A stretch of 54,190 nt of DNA from Flavobacteriales bacterium (GCA_019694795.1 JAIBBF010000019.1:1-54190); one strand, 5' to 3'; positions 9,428 through 18,691 are shown, numbered from the stretch's first letter. Notes: a model not told the origin generated them from the sequence alone. Numbers and translations are program-made.

Positions 9428-9518
9428 ACTCATAAATTGAGCTATATCAGATGAACAAGCGAAGAATCAAAAGGTTTAACAATGCGTAAAGGAATTGTGA
9501 AATTTTAGCAATGGTTGA

Positions 9519-10115
9519 ATGAAACAGATATTGGTTGGCATAACAGGAAATATAGGTTCCGGGAAGTCGCTTGTTTCTTCTGTTATACAGGAATTTGGCT
9601 ATCCGGTTTTTGATGCGGATTTATCCGGAAGAACCATTTTGGATCATCATAGGAATGCAATTGAAGCGGTAAAAAAAATACTTGGTGATTCGGTGTATGC
9701 GGATGGAAAAGCAGATCGAAAAAAAATTGCAGCAATTGTATTTAAGGATCCCGAAAAGCTAAAAGCCTTAAACGAAGTGATTCACCCGCTGGTAGCCGAG
9801 GATTTTGAACAATGGCGGAAAAACCAAAAAACGGATTTGATTTTCAGAGAGGCAGCCATCATGATTGAAAGCGGGGCTTATCGAAATTTAGACCATTTAA
9901 TTTTGGTGAAGTGTCCGGAACAAACACGCATTGATCGAGTGATTCAGCGTGATAAATCCACCCCGGAATTGGTTTTGCAACGAATTAAAAATCAGATGCC
10001 GGAAGAAGAGAAGGAAAAATACGCAGATTTTGTCATTGTAAATGATGGTTTCCATGCGGTTATTCCCCAAATTCAGTCCCTCATCCATCAACTTACTAGT
10101 CATGCGCATTCTTGA
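9519..10115 (+). CDS. coaE: Dephospho-CoA kinase
   Basis: A 198-residue protein, normal length for CoaE. It catalyses the last step of coenzyme A synthesis, phosphorylating the 3'-OH of dephospho-CoA. The P-loop GITGNIGSGKS is at residues 8-18, DAD at about 33-35 is the family's early acidic motif, and the late RIKNQMPEEEKEKYADFVIVND stretch is typical of the lid and C-terminal region. An upstream ATG at 9511 is followed by a stop after two codons, so the start is 9519. The next gene starts 14 bases before this stop, so the two are translated as one unit. Confidence 0.93.
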   Translation: MKQILVGITGNIGSGKSLVSSVIQEFGYPVFDADLSGRTILDHHRNAIEAVKKILGDSVYADGKADRKKIAAIVFKDPEKLKALNEVIHPLVAEDFEQWRKNQKTDLIFREAAIMIESGAYRNLDHLILVKCPEQTRIDRVIQRDKSTPELVLQRIKNQMPEEEKEKYADFVIVNDGFHAVIPQIQSLIHQLTSHAHS

Positions 10116-11631
10116 TCCTGCTTCTTTAAAAAAATCGGACGAATTAACGATTGCTTCAGAAGGAATTTCATCTTCCGAACTCATGGAACGAGCGGGGATT
10201 CGCTTTATGGATGAGTTTTTAAATGATGCTTCATTGTTACGTGCATTGCAATATGGAAATGAAGAAATACGAATTGGAATTGTATGCGGACCCGGAAACA
10301 ATGGGGGAGACGGACTGGTGCTTGCTCGTCACTTACACATTCAGGGATTTTCAGTTGAGGTTTTTATTCTAAAAGAAAAAGAAAATCCCAGCGCCGATCA
10401 TTTATTGAATCTGGAGCGATGCAAAGAAAAAAATGTTCCGATACAATTTATTCATTCGGAAAAAGATATTCCTGATTGGAGTGGGTTTCAATTTTTAGTG
10501 GATGCCTTGTTTGGGTATGGACTTAACCGCAAAACAGAAGGACTCGCAAAAAATATCATTCAATCCTTAAACCAATCGTTGGTGAAAATTTACAGCATCG
10601 ATATTCCCAGCGGATTGTTTTGTGAAGATAATTCTCAAAATCCGGCAGATGGAATTATCCGTGCCTGGAAAACATTTACGTTTCACTGTCCGAAACTCTC
10701 CTTTTTATTTCCCGAAAATTCGAATTATGTCGGTCACTGGAAAGTAATTGATATTGGTTTGAAAGAAAATTCCGTTTTAAAAAAAGAACGGATTTTTTCT
10801 ACGCATGAATTAATCGTGAATCATTTAAAACTACGTTCCAAATTTTCGCATAAAGGAGATTATGGTCACGCTCTTTTATTGGCAGGATCAAAAGGAATGT
10901 TTGGCGCGGCGGCATTGTCTTCCTCTGCCGTTTTATTATCGGGAGCAGGATTGTTAACTACCCATTTGCCATCACACGGTGCGCAAATGTTGCATAGCTA
11001 TTTACCGGAAGCCATGGTTAACGCAGACGAAAATGAAGATTTTATTACGGAGATTCCTGATTTAAGTCGGTTTGATGCCATTGGGGTGGGACCCGGAATT
11101 GGAAGGGATAAACAAACAGCCAATGCGCTTAAAGTATTAATTCAGCAATGCAATGTTCCAATGGTGATTGATGCAGATGCACTGAATCTTCTTGCAGAAA
11201 ATAAAACCTGGCTTGCATTTCTTCCGCAGAACACCATTCTTAGTCCACACCCCGGCGAATTCGATCGTCTGTTTGGTAAACACAGTAGCAGTTGGGATCG
11301 TTATTTAACTGCGAAAGAAGAGGCTATAAAAAAAGGAATCATCATCATTCTAAAAGGCGCTCACACACTTGTGGCATTTCCCAATGGAGATGTATTTTTT
11401 AATTCAACCGGAAATCCATCTATGGCCAAAGGTGGATCGGGAGATGTGTTAACAGGAATTATTCTGGGTTTGTTAAGCAGAGGCTATGAACCGGCTACCG
11501 CTGCTGTAATGGCCGTTTATATTCACGGTAAATCAGGCGATATGGCCTTGAATGAGCGTGGACCCGAATCTGTTTTGGCTCGCGATATTCTTGGATTCCT
11601 GCCAATTTGCTTTCAGGATTTGTACAATTGA
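10102..11631 (+). CDS. nnr: Bifunctional NAD(P)H-hydrate epimerase / ADP-dependent NAD(P)H-hydrate dehydratase
   Basis: A 509-residue, two-domain NAD(P)HX repair enzyme. The N-terminal NnrE/YjeF domain (about 1-215) has CGPGNNGGDGLVLARHL. The C-terminal ribokinase-like NnrD domain (about 230-509) has GPGIGRD, DADALNLLAE, LSPHPGEFDRLFG and NPSMAKGGSGDVLTGIILGL with the conserved Gly-Ser-Gly-Asp. The epimerase interconverts R and S forms of hydrated NAD(P)H and the dehydratase restores NAD(P)H using ADP. The frame is open further upstream, but that part lies inside coaE; the ATG at 10102 gives the family N-terminus (MRILDPASLKKSDELTI). It overlaps coaE by 14 bases. Confidence 0.93.
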   Translation: MRILDPASLKKSDELTIASEGISSSELMERAGIRFMDEFLNDASLLRALQYGNEEIRIGIVCGPGNNGGDGLVLARHLHIQGFSVEVFILKEKENPSADHLLNLERCKEKNVPIQFIHSEKDIPDWSGFQFLVDALFGYGLNRKTEGLAKNIIQSLNQSLVKIYSIDIPSGLFCEDNSQNPADGIIRAWKTFTFHCPKLSFLFPENSNYVGHWKVIDIGLKENSVLKKERIFSTHELIVNHLKLRSKFSHKGDYGHALLLAGSKGMFGAAALSSSAVLLSGAGLLTTHLPSHGAQMLHSYLPEAMVNADENEDFITEIPDLSRFDAIGVGPGIGRDKQTANALKVLIQQCNVPMVIDADALNLLAENKTWLAFLPQNTILSPHPGEFDRLFGKHSSSWDRYLTAKEEAIKKGIIIILKGAHTLVAFPNGDVFFNSTGNPSMAKGGSGDVLTGIILGLLSRGYEPATAAVMAVYIHGKSGDMALNERGPESVLARDILGFLPICFQDLYN

Positions 11632-11689
11632 AGAAAGGTGCTCAATTATCGTTTTAGTCATTGGATTCCGATAATTCGTCTATTTTTCT

Positions 11690-11720
11690 TTTGATACGGG
11701 TTTACTCTTAGGTATTTTTA
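11690..11720 (+). promoter_or_regulatory. Candidate promoter of the large type A cargo gene
   Basis: TTTG at 11690-11693, a 19-base spacer, and TATTTTTA at 11713-11720 (seven of eight matches to TAnnTTTG), 29 bases before the ATG at 11750. Confidence 0.5.
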
Positions 11721-11749
11721 CTGGTAACCACTATTTGCCACCAGTACTT

Positions 11750-14700
11750 ATGCCTAGAAGAGAGCGATTTATTCTGGTTATACTCTGTTTGTTTTGGATC
11801 ACTTCTTCCAATGCACAAAGTGTAGCCAATTATGCGGTAAGCAGAACAACGGGTATAACCTATTCCTCCATTTCCACCAGTGGAAGCGCCATTCCCAGTT
11901 GGCGTAATACCACTTCATTTACGCAGGACGATAACCGCAGTTATTTTATTCCAATCGGTTTCGATTTTTGGTACGATGGTACGCGTTACACCCAGCTTTC
12001 TGTTTCTACCAATGGCTTTATTGATTTTTCATCTTCTACCGACGATGGTGGTCCCATAGCTGATGCATTCGGATATGCCAATGCCGCCTTTACACAAGCC
12101 GCTGCAGCCAATGCCACACGTCCCGCCCTCGCTCCTTTTTACGATGATTTAATGGCTCAGGGAGGTACAGATCCATTGGGGAACAGTATCCGTTATTCCT
12201 TAACAGGAAGTGCAGGAAGCAGGGTTTTTACAGTGGAGTGGATCAACATGGCCATTTATACCAACGTAACTCCAAGTCTTAACTTCCAGGTTAAATTATA
12301 CGAAGGCACCGGGGTGATAGAATATTTGTATTCTACCATGAACTCAGGTACACATACCTTTTCCTATACCTGTGGAATTAATGCACCTAACGTAAGCAAC
12401 ACACCAACGGCAGCGCAATTAAAAACACAACAAACAGCCAATACGGCTACTTTTTCGAATACGGTTCAAAATAATTTATCGGTGATGCCCGCAGCTAATT
12501 CAAAACTTAGCTTCGTACCACCGGTACCTGCAAATCCGGTAAGTGGATTAACCTTTTCTTCGGTAACGCAAACATCGATGAATGTTAACTGGACAAACTG
12601 GGCCACCAATGAAGTGGGTTATGCCGTTTATTATTCTTACGATGGAATCAATTATTATTTCGCCGGTCAAACAGCTGCCAATGCTACTACCTATGCAGCA
12701 ACAGGATTATGGCCGGGAACAACTTATCAATGGCGTGTTTTCGCCGTTACCGAAGGAGCATTAAGTAATGCCTCTACAGGAACACAATCGACCTCTGCTG
12801 CAACGGTTGTTTATTCGAATGTGACCAATGGAAACTGGAATACTCCGGGAACATGGACCTCCAATTCGGTTCCCACTGCCGGAGATAATGTGGTTATTCG
12901 CAACGGACATACGGTTACTGTAAACGTGACCAATGCGGCTTCACCTGCAGTATGTAATAATTTGCAAATAGGAGAAGGAACCAGTGGTACGTTAAGAATG
13001 GGAGTAAATGGAAATCCTGTTTATCTGAAAGTGAACGGAAACATTTCAATAAATACAGGCGCAAGTTTTTCTGTGCCTACCAATTCCAACAACCAAACCA
13101 ACATGCTCTATTGTTTCGGTAAAATCCTCAACAATGGAACAATGGATTTTAAACCGGACAATAACAGTTTTGCCAATATAGAATTCAACCGTAATTCATC
13201 ACAATCCTTCACCGGAAGTGCAGCATTAACCCGCTTAAATTTAATTACACTTAATATCGGATCTTCAAGCGATGATCGTTTGGATGTTTCCGTTTCTAAT
13301 TTGAATCTACCCAATAACTTTTTAACGCTGAATTCAGGTACCTTTCATTATTCGGGGAATGATGCTTTAACCATGAATGTATCTACCACCACTTACAGCA
13401 TCCCCTTTAATACAGGTTTGTGGATGGATGGTGCAAATGCTACCATGCAAATAACACAAGATGTAGATTTAAGAGGTGTATTGCGCATTACCCAGGGAAC
13501 ATTTAATGCGGGTACAGTTGCGGAAGCGGATTTAAATTCGAATGGTGGTGATTTATTTATTGAAGGCGGGACTTTAAATGTTGGTGGCCGATATACCAAT
13601 GTGAATCAAAATACCATTTCTAAATTTCAGATTAGCGGAGGTACCATGATTGTTCCTTCTGTGTCCACTGCAATTAACGGACAATCTCCTTTCCAGATTA
13701 CATCACCCGGTGCAGTTTTTAATATGAGCGGAGGTACAATAGTCATTCGCAATAAAGGAGGAACCGGTGCTCAGAATTTAGGATTTACGGTGAATAATGT
13801 TTCATTTTCGAATGTTACGGATGGAACACTTCAAATTGGAAACGCAAGTACAACGGCAAATTCCATCATTAATATTAATACTTCTGTTCCTGTAGGAAAT
13901 CTATTGGTAAATCGTTCAACGGCAACGGCATTGTTAAATACAAATCCGCTTACAGTCGTTAAGAATGTCACCATTACTGCAGGGACATTTAATACCAATA
14001 ACCTGAATGTAACCTTAGGAGGAAACTGGACCGACAACGATGTTTTTGTTCCGGGGACATCAACCGTTACGTTTAATGGAAGTACACAACAAAGCATTAA
14101 TGATCCCAACGGAGAAACATTTAATCACCTTGTAGCAGGTGGTACCGGCGGAGTGCTTTTAAATACTGATATTACAACCAACGGAAATTTGACCATTAAT
14201 TCTTCACTGGATGTTTCAGCGGCGAATAAATTGATTACCACAAAACGAAATTGGACCAACAATGGTTCTTTTGTTGCGCAATCAGGGAAAGTTATTTTCT
14301 CGGGTACGGTAGCTCAAATCATGAATGGAAGTTCCACTACCGATTTTTACGATTTGGAAATAAATAATACAGCCGGAGTTAGTGCGCAAACCTCCACTTT
14401 TGGAGTACGTGATGCTATTTTCCCTGTGGCAGGTAATTTAAATGCTGCTGGAGCGGCTGCATTTATCCTTTATTCCGACGCTGCACAAACAGCCCGAATT
14501 GCACCACGGACAAGTGGGACATTAAGCGGGACATTCACCGTTCAGCGTTTTATTTCGGCACGTGCTGCGGGGTATTCAGATATGTCATCACCCGTGAGCA
14601 ACGCAACCTTTGCAGATTGGTCGGCCGATATGCTGATGATTTACGGTTATAATCCACCCAATGTATATCCATCCGCATGGTCGTACAGCGAAAGTTTGTG

Positions 14701-15832
14701 GGATTATGTTCCGGTGACCAGTGCTGCTACTGCAATTACTCCCGGAAAGGGGTATGAGTTATGGCTCGATAGTTATGGAAATTATACGTCATTCAATGCC
14801 ACCACCATCGATACAAAAGGAATTCCGAATCAGGGAACAATCAATGTGTCATCACAAATTACACACGTAAACGACGGATGGAATCTGATTGGTAATCCTT
14901 ATGCATCATTTGTTTCCTGGGATAATTTATTATCCAGTTCCACACAGGTGGCATCTACCATTATGATTTATGATGAAACGATAGGTGATTTTGCAACCTT
15001 TACTTCCGGTTCAGGCATTGAGTTGGCTCCTCATCAGGGATTCTGGATTCAAACCACAGGAACTTCTGCTGCATTTTCATTTACGGAAAATCACAAAACT
15101 ACTTCCGTCAACAGTTCCTATCGGAATTCGGATGTTGCATTTGTTTTACGTATTAAGCAAAATGATGCAGGAAAATTATTTAGTTCCGGCACACGTTTCA
15201 TTTTTAATGATCAGGCAGAAAATGGAAAAGATGAGCATGATATTACATTTTTAAAACTGCCGCATCCTGAAGCGCCTGCTTTATTTTCGGTAAGTGAAAA
15301 TTATTTTTTACGTGATAATTATTTGCCTTCCTCTTCCTTTATACAGATTCCCGTTTATTGCAAAGTTGGTGTCTCCGGAACCTATACCATGAAACCGGAA
15401 AATCTCGATTATTTGTTAGCAGGAGGATATAGCTGTGCGCGGGTGTACGACAAAAAAATGGCGAGGTATTTCGATTTGTTGTCGGATGAAGAATACAATT
15501 TCGATGCTTCCATCAGCGACGATCCGGATCGTTTTATTTTGGTGCTCTCCAGTGAAGGTTCTGAATGTGTTCCTGATTTGAGTAAATCCAATGGTTCAGG
15601 AAATGTTTCGGTATTGCAAACACCGGATAATATTCGTGTTAACCTCGCATTGGGCGGGAGTGTAAATGCACGTGTGGAAATGATGGATATGAACGGAAAA
15701 TTAATTCATTCTATTGGAGAAGTTAGTCCAACCGGAACCATCACCTTACCTTATCCTGTGGTTGCGGGAATGTATTTAATGTCGGTTAGCTGTGGAGATT
15801 TTGTGAAAACGGAAAAAGTACTTGTCCGTTAA
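11750..15832 (+). CDS. Giant secreted protein with fibronectin type III domain, beta-solenoid-like region and T9SS type A sorting domain
   Basis: A 1360-residue protein. The frame extends upstream only through a TTG, so the ATG at 11750 is chosen; it gives a good signal peptide ending Ser-Asn-Ala before Gln. Order: a beta-rich globular domain with a strand reading SVSTNGFIDF (about 25-255), a fibronectin type III domain (about 260-345, NPVSGLTFSS to YQWRVFAVTEG), a long Asn/Gly/Thr-rich region of short beta strands (about 350-920) that looks like a beta-solenoid, a region with SAWSYSESLWDYVP and GKGYELWLDSYG, and a C-terminal type A tail (last 75 residues, MDMNGKLIHSIGE to YLMSVSCGDFVKTEKVLVR). 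It is exported by T9SS, and attached to the surface or released. Function beyond adhesion-like architecture is unknown. A strong terminator follows. Confidence 0.82.
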   Translation: MPRRERFILVILCLFWITSSNAQSVANYAVSRTTGITYSSISTSGSAIPSWRNTTSFTQDDNRSYFIPIGFDFWYDGTRYTQLSVSTNGFIDFSSSTDDGGPIADAFGYANAAFTQAAAANATRPALAPFYDDLMAQGGTDPLGNSIRYSLTGSAGSRVFTVEWINMAIYTNVTPSLNFQVKLYEGTGVIEYLYSTMNSGTHTFSYTCGINAPNVSNTPTAAQLKTQQTANTATFSNTVQNNLSVMPAANSKLSFVPPVPANPVSGLTFSSVTQTSMNVNWTNWATNEVGYAVYYSYDGINYYFAGQTAANATTYAATGLWPGTTYQWRVFAVTEGALSNASTGTQSTSAATVVYSNVTNGNWNTPGTWTSNSVPTAGDNVVIRNGHTVTVNVTNAASPAVCNNLQIGEGTSGTLRMGVNGNPVYLKVNGNISINTGASFSVPTNSNNQTNMLYCFGKILNNGTMDFKPDNNSFANIEFNRNSSQSFTGSAALTRLNLITLNIGSSSDDRLDVSVSNLNLPNNFLTLNSGTFHYSGNDALTMNVSTTTYSIPFNTGLWMDGANATMQITQDVDLRGVLRITQGTFNAGTVAEADLNSNGGDLFIEGGTLNVGGRYTNVNQNTISKFQISGGTMIVPSVSTAINGQSPFQITSPGAVFNMSGGTIVIRNKGGTGAQNLGFTVNNVSFSNVTDGTLQIGNASTTANSIININTSVPVGNLLVNRSTATALLNTNPLTVVKNVTITAGTFNTNNLNVTLGGNWTDNDVFVPGTSTVTFNGSTQQSINDPNGETFNHLVAGGTGGVLLNTDITTNGNLTINSSLDVSAANKLITTKRNWTNNGSFVAQSGKVIFSGTVAQIMNGSSTTDFYDLEINNTAGVSAQTSTFGVRDAIFPVAGNLNAAGAAAFILYSDAAQTARIAPRTSGTLSGTFTVQRFISARAAGYSDMSSPVSNATFADWSADMLMIYGYNPPNVYPSAWSYSESLWDYVPVTSAATAITPGKGYELWLDSYGNYTSFNATTIDTKGIPNQGTINVSSQITHVNDGWNLIGNPYASFVSWDNLLSSSTQVASTIMIYDETIGDFATFTSGSGIELAPHQGFWIQTTGTSAAFSFTENHKTTSVNSSYRNSDVAFVLRIKQNDAGKLFSSGTRFIFNDQAENGKDEHDITFLKLPHPEAPALFSVSENYFLRDNYLPSSSFIQIPVYCKVGVSGTYTMKPENLDYLLAGGYSCARVYDKKMARYFDLLSDEEYNFDASISDDPDRFILVLSSEGSECVPDLSKSNGSGNVSVLQTPDNIRVNLALGGSVNARVEMMDMNGKLIHSIGEVSPTGTITLPYPVVAGMYLMSVSCGDFVKTEKVLVR

Positions 15833-15846
15833 TACAGCTTAAAACA

Positions 15847-15874
15847 AAAAAGGGGATCCGCGGATCCCCTTTTT
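15847..15874. terminator. Bidirectional rho-independent terminator (perfect 28-bp palindrome)
   Basis: Arms 15847-15860 and 15861-15874 are exact reverse complements centred on CCGCGG, with A5 and T5 ends. It lies between the convergent type A cargo gene and the aminotransferase gene, so it serves both strands. Confidence 0.88.
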
Positions 15875-15889
15875 ATTTAATCAATTTTC

Positions 15890-17116
15890 TTATAAAGCAG
15901 CTGCTTGTTTTGTAGCAGGAATGGTTCTTCCGGGATACACTTTTAATGCATGTTCCAGAATTTCTACCGATTTTTTTAATGCTTCTTTATTCAGTACGTA
16001 GGCTAAGCGAACTTCATTCTGACCCAATCCTTTTGTAGCGTAAAATCCTGTTGCAGGTGCCATCATTACGGTTTGGTTTTCAAATTCAAATTCTTCGAGC
16101 ATCCACTGGCAAAATTTATCGGCATTGTCGATCGGTAATTGCGCCATCGCATAAAATGCACCACCGGGTTTGGGACAGGTAACGCCTTCAATTTTGTTTA
16201 ATCCGTCAACCAAAACATTTCTGCGCTCTACATATTCTTTCACCACATTATCGAAATATTCTTGTGGCGTGTCCAACGCAATTTCAGAAGCAATTTGTCC
16301 GAATGAAGGCGGACTCAAACGTGCTTGGCCGAATTTTAACGCAGCAGCAATCACTTCTTTATTTTTGGTAATCAATGCACCGATACGTGCTCCGCACATG
16401 GAGTAGCGTTTGGATACGGAGTCGACCAAAATCACGTTGTTTTCAATTCCTTCCAGATTCATGGCTGAATACGGAGATGCACCATCATAACAGAATTCGC
16501 GGTACACTTCATCGGCAAATAAAAACAAATCATGTTTTTTAACGATATCACGAAGTGCTTCCAATTCCTTTTTCGAGTAGAGGTATCCGGTTGGATTTCC
16601 GGGATTGCAAATCAGAATTGCTTTTGTTTTGGGAGTAATTAATTTTTCAAATTCCTCAATGGCAGGCAATGCATATCCATTTTCAATTCGCGCTGTAATC
16701 GGTTTTACGGTTACACCGGCCATTACGGCAAATCCATTGTAGTTAGCATAAAAGGGTTCAGGTATAATGACTTCATCACCTGCATTAAGGCAAGTCATGA
16801 ATCCAAAAACCAAAGCTTCTGATCCACCGGTGGTGACAATAATATCGTTATGGTCGATATGAATTCCGTATTTCTCGTAGTATTTAGCCAAACCTTTACG
16901 GTAGCTTTCATTACCTGCACTGTGTGAATATTCAATCACTTTCAGGTCAATCTTTTTCATGCCTTCGCGAACAATTTCAGGCGTTTCAATATCGGGTTGA
17001 CCAATGTTGAGGTGATAAACTGTTCTTCCTTTACGTTTGGCTTCCTCGGCATAAGGAACCAGTTTACGAATAGGAGAAGGAGGCATCATGTGCCCTTTTT
17101 CGGAAATGCTTGGCAT
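15890..17116 (-). CDS. Pyridoxal-phosphate-dependent class I/II aminotransferase (aspartate aminotransferase-like)
   Basis: A 408-residue fold-type I aminotransferase. Visible motifs: HLNIGQPDIETP near the N-terminus, ICNPGNPTGYLYS (the Asn contacting PLP), LFADEVYREF (the Asp on the pyridine nitrogen) and VDSVSKRYSMCGARIG with the Schiff-base Lys and the conserved Gly-x-Arg. A longer frame begins at a TTG (17167); the ATG at 17116 gives the usual family N-terminus and leaves room for a promoter. It transfers amino groups between an amino acid and 2-oxoglutarate in the cytosol; the exact substrate cannot be told. The DUF1573 genes lie upstream on the same strand with a 66-base gap. Confidence 0.88.
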   Translation of the reverse strand: MPSISEKGHMMPPSPIRKLVPYAEEAKRKGRTVYHLNIGQPDIETPEIVREGMKKIDLKVIEYSHSAGNESYRKGLAKYYEKYGIHIDHNDIIVTTGGSEALVFGFMTCLNAGDEVIIPEPFYANYNGFAVMAGVTVKPITARIENGYALPAIEEFEKLITPKTKAILICNPGNPTGYLYSKKELEALRDIVKKHDLFLFADEVYREFCYDGASPYSAMNLEGIENNVILVDSVSKRYSMCGARIGALITKNKEVIAAALKFGQARLSPPSFGQIASEIALDTPQEYFDNVVKEYVERRNVLVDGLNKIEGVTCPKPGGAFYAMAQLPIDNADKFCQWMLEEFEFENQTVMMAPATGFYATKGLGQNEVRLAYVLNKEALKKSVEILEHALKVYPGRTIPATKQAAAL

Positions 17117-17136
17117 AAATAGAATTTTTACGAATG

Positions 17137-17167
17137 CAAATTTCGCAAAGAATCGGCAGGCTGCCAA
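17137..17167 (-). promoter_or_regulatory. Candidate promoter of the aminotransferase gene
   Basis: Minus-strand TTG (17165-17167), a 20-base spacer and GAAATTTG (17137-17144, seven of eight matches to TAnnTTTG), 20 bases before the ATG. Confidence 0.4.
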
Positions 17168-17182
17168 AAAAGAAAGGATGGA

Positions 17183-17572
17183 TTATTTAATAGGGTGCTT
17201 ATTATCGACCATTACCCTGAATCGCACTTCGGTAGGATTCTTTTTGGTATTGGCATAAATCTGAAGAATCCGGTCCTGATATCCGATTTTGCCCTTGGTA
17301 TCGAAACTCACCTTAATTACACCACTTCCTCCCGGAGGAACAGGTTCCTTGGGATATACGAATTTTGTGCAGCTGCATTGCACTTTTATTTCACTGATGA
17401 TTAATGGAGCAGTTCCCTTATTGGTAAACGGAAACTCAAACCGCAAGAGTTCACCCTCGGGTGTTTTAGGAAGCTTTATGTTAGCGTCCTTAAATGAAAA
17501 CTCCGCTACCTGCGCAGTGGCAAGAGCGGAGTTTATCAGTAGTATTAGAAAGAGGATGAACCTCATACTCAT
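17183..17572 (-). CDS. DUF1573 domain secreted protein (third of three paralogues)
   Basis: A 129-residue protein: signal peptide ending Ala-Thr-Ala before Gln, then one DUF1573 beta-sandwich (about 25-129). The hallmark is a Cys-x-Cys-Thr motif (CSCTKFVYPKEPVPPGG) after TNKGTAPLIISEIK, followed by GVIKVSFDTKGKIG. The fold is related to ASH/MSP-like immunoglobulin domains and acts outside the cytoplasm; function is unknown. Its ATG directly abuts the TAA of the upstream paralogue; a second ATG two codons in (17566) is equally possible. It has the simplest C-terminus of the three, lacking the Gly-rich tail. Confidence 0.85.
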   Translation of the reverse strand: MSMRFILFLILLINSALATAQVAEFSFKDANIKLPKTPEGELLRFEFPFTNKGTAPLIISEIKVQCSCTKFVYPKEPVPPGGSGVIKVSFDTKGKIGYQDRILQIYANTKKNPTEVRFRVMVDNKHPIK

Positions 17573-18025
17573 TTATTTTTCAACGGGAGCACCGCCACCT
17601 TCAGTTTTAACAGGAGCACCGCCACCTTCAACAGCTTCAACTGTACCTTTAATGCGAAGTGTTTTAACACCTTCGTTTACGGCATTCGAAGTAACTGTTA
17701 CTGATTTGTTGATCGGACCAACACGCTTAGTGTCGTATTTTACTTTAATTACTGCAGAAGCACCTGGTTTAATTGGATCTTTTGGCCATTCAGGAACTGT
17801 ACATCCGCAAGAACCTTTTGCATCTGAAATGATCAATGGAGCATTTCCGGTGTTGGTGAATTTGAATTCGCACTCACCGTTTCCGTTTTGTTTTACGGTT
17901 CCGTAATCATGCACTTCTTTATCGAAAGAAATGGCAGGACCTTGTGCTGTTTGTGCTTTCGATTCTGTGTTGATTGCAAATACAGAAAGGAAAAGTACAC
18001 CGAAAGAAAGAGCTAACTTTTTCAT
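17573..18025 (-). CDS. DUF1573 domain secreted protein with duplicated EGGGAPV tail (second of three paralogues)
   Basis: A 150-residue protein with a signal peptide ending Ser-Lys-Ala before Gln, a DUF1573 domain with GSCGCTVPEWPKDPIKPG (Cys-x-Cys-Thr) and KVKYDTKRVGP, and a C-terminal tail carrying two copies of EGGGAPV. It is closest in sequence to the paralogue at 18188-18643; the two share the EW-KDPI-PG and KRVG stretches. It heads a two-gene operon with the 129-residue paralogue. Upstream it has a -7 element and two phased direct repeats. Role unknown, periplasmic or surface-exposed. Confidence 0.86.
   Translation of the reverse strand: MKKLALSFGVLFLSVFAINTESKAQTAQGPAISFDKEVHDYGTVKQNGNGECEFKFTNTGNAPLIISDAKGSCGCTVPEWPKDPIKPGASAVIKVKYDTKRVGPINKSVTVTSNAVNEGVKTLRIKGTVEAVEGGGAPVKTEGGGAPVEK
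17586..17630 (-). repeat. 27-bp-period tandem repeat encoding EGGGAPV
   Basis: An identical 18-base stretch occurs at 17586-17603 and 17613-17630, in frame, giving two Glu-Gly-Gly-Gly-Ala-Pro-Val units at the end of the DUF1573 protein. It is a slippage-prone coding repeat. Confidence 0.8.
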
Positions 18026-18062
18026 TGTTATGGTTTTTATTTATTCAACGTTTAGGGTTTCT

Positions 18063-18070
18063 CAAAAATA
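18063..18070 (-). promoter_or_regulatory. -7 element of the two-gene DUF1573 operon
   Basis: Minus-strand TATTTTTG, a perfect TAnnTTTG, 37 bases before the ATG at 18025. There is no TTG at -33, consistent with an activator-dependent promoter given the direct repeats just upstream. Confidence 0.55.
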
Positions 18071-18096
18071 ACGGCTTTTCTACAGAAGGTTGCCTG

Positions 18097-18115
18097 CTTT
18101 AACAAAACTTTAACA
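18097..18115 (-). promoter_or_regulatory. Direct-repeat operator upstream of the DUF1573 operon
   Basis: Two identical 8-base boxes, TGTTAAAG on the minus strand (18108-18115 and 18097-18104), with an 11-base period, that is one helical turn. Their proximal edge is 26 bases from the -7 element. The geometry is like sites for OmpR/PhoB-family response regulators. Confidence 0.45.
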
Positions 18116-18187
18116 GGACCCTTTTTCGATAACCGTGATAACAATTGCAAATGATGTGCCAATTTCTAATTGTTGAGAATGAATGGG

Positions 18188-18643
18188 TTATTGTCCGCCC
18201 GGTACACTGCCCTGACTTTTCACCGGTGCACCCCCGCCTTCTTCTGCGTCAATTTGTCCCTTTATCCGTATCAGCTTAGCCGGTTCATCAGGATCATTGG
18301 ATTTTACGGTGATTGATTTGGTGAACACGCCCACACGTTTGGAATCGTAATGCACTTTAATAACACCTTTTCCGCCCGGAGGAATGGGGTCTTTGCTCCA
18401 TTCGGGAGTGGTACAACCACAGCTGCGTTCCACGTCGCTTATCACCAGCGGAGCGGTGCCGGTGTTTTTAAATACAAATACATGCTCAACCACCGAATTT
18501 TGCTTTTTGTGTTCAAAATCGTATTCGGTTTCTTCAAATACAATGTTAGGTTCAGAAACAGCCTGTGCTTCGCTTTCATTCAATGGAAAGAACACTGCAC
18601 AGAGGAGGAGAGAGGCTAAAATGGATCTTTTTTTCGTTTTCAT
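18188..18643 (-). CDS. DUF1573 domain secreted protein with one EGGGAPV tail (first of three paralogues)
   Basis: A 151-residue protein. The frame opens further only through a TTG at 18661 that overlaps the -7-like element, so the ATG at 18643 (MKTKKRSILASLLL) is chosen. Signal peptide ends Ser-Glu-Ala before Gln. One DUF1573 domain has RSCGCTTPEWSKDPIPPGGKG with Cys-x-Cys-Thr and VHYDSKRVG. The tail has one EGGGAPV unit and ends SVPGGQ. It is separated from the next paralogue by 162 bases that contain a promoter, so it is probably its own unit; it is divergent from valS. Confidence 0.86.
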   Translation of the reverse strand: MKTKKRSILASLLLCAVFFPLNESEAQAVSEPNIVFEETEYDFEHKKQNSVVEHVFVFKNTGTAPLVISDVERSCGCTTPEWSKDPIPPGGKGVIKVHYDSKRVGVFTKSITVKSNDPDEPAKLIRIKGQIDAEEGGGAPVKSQGSVPGGQ

Positions 18644-18658
18644 GGCTTTCGTTTTTTT

Positions 18659-18666
18659 CAAAGAAA
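18659..18666 (-). promoter_or_regulatory. Candidate -7 element of the first DUF1573 gene
   Basis: Minus-strand TTTCTTTG (seven of eight matches to TAnnTTTG), 15 bases before the ATG at 18643 and 25 bases from the phased repeats at 18692-18719. Confidence 0.4.
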
Positions 18667-18691
18667 CAAAGCCCCGCAGAGGATTTTAGGA

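Noticed and set aside
10042-10101. Upstream ATG for the NAD(P)HX repair gene
   Set aside because: The added 20 residues are coaE sequence read in another frame and are not part of the family N-terminus, which starts at 10102.
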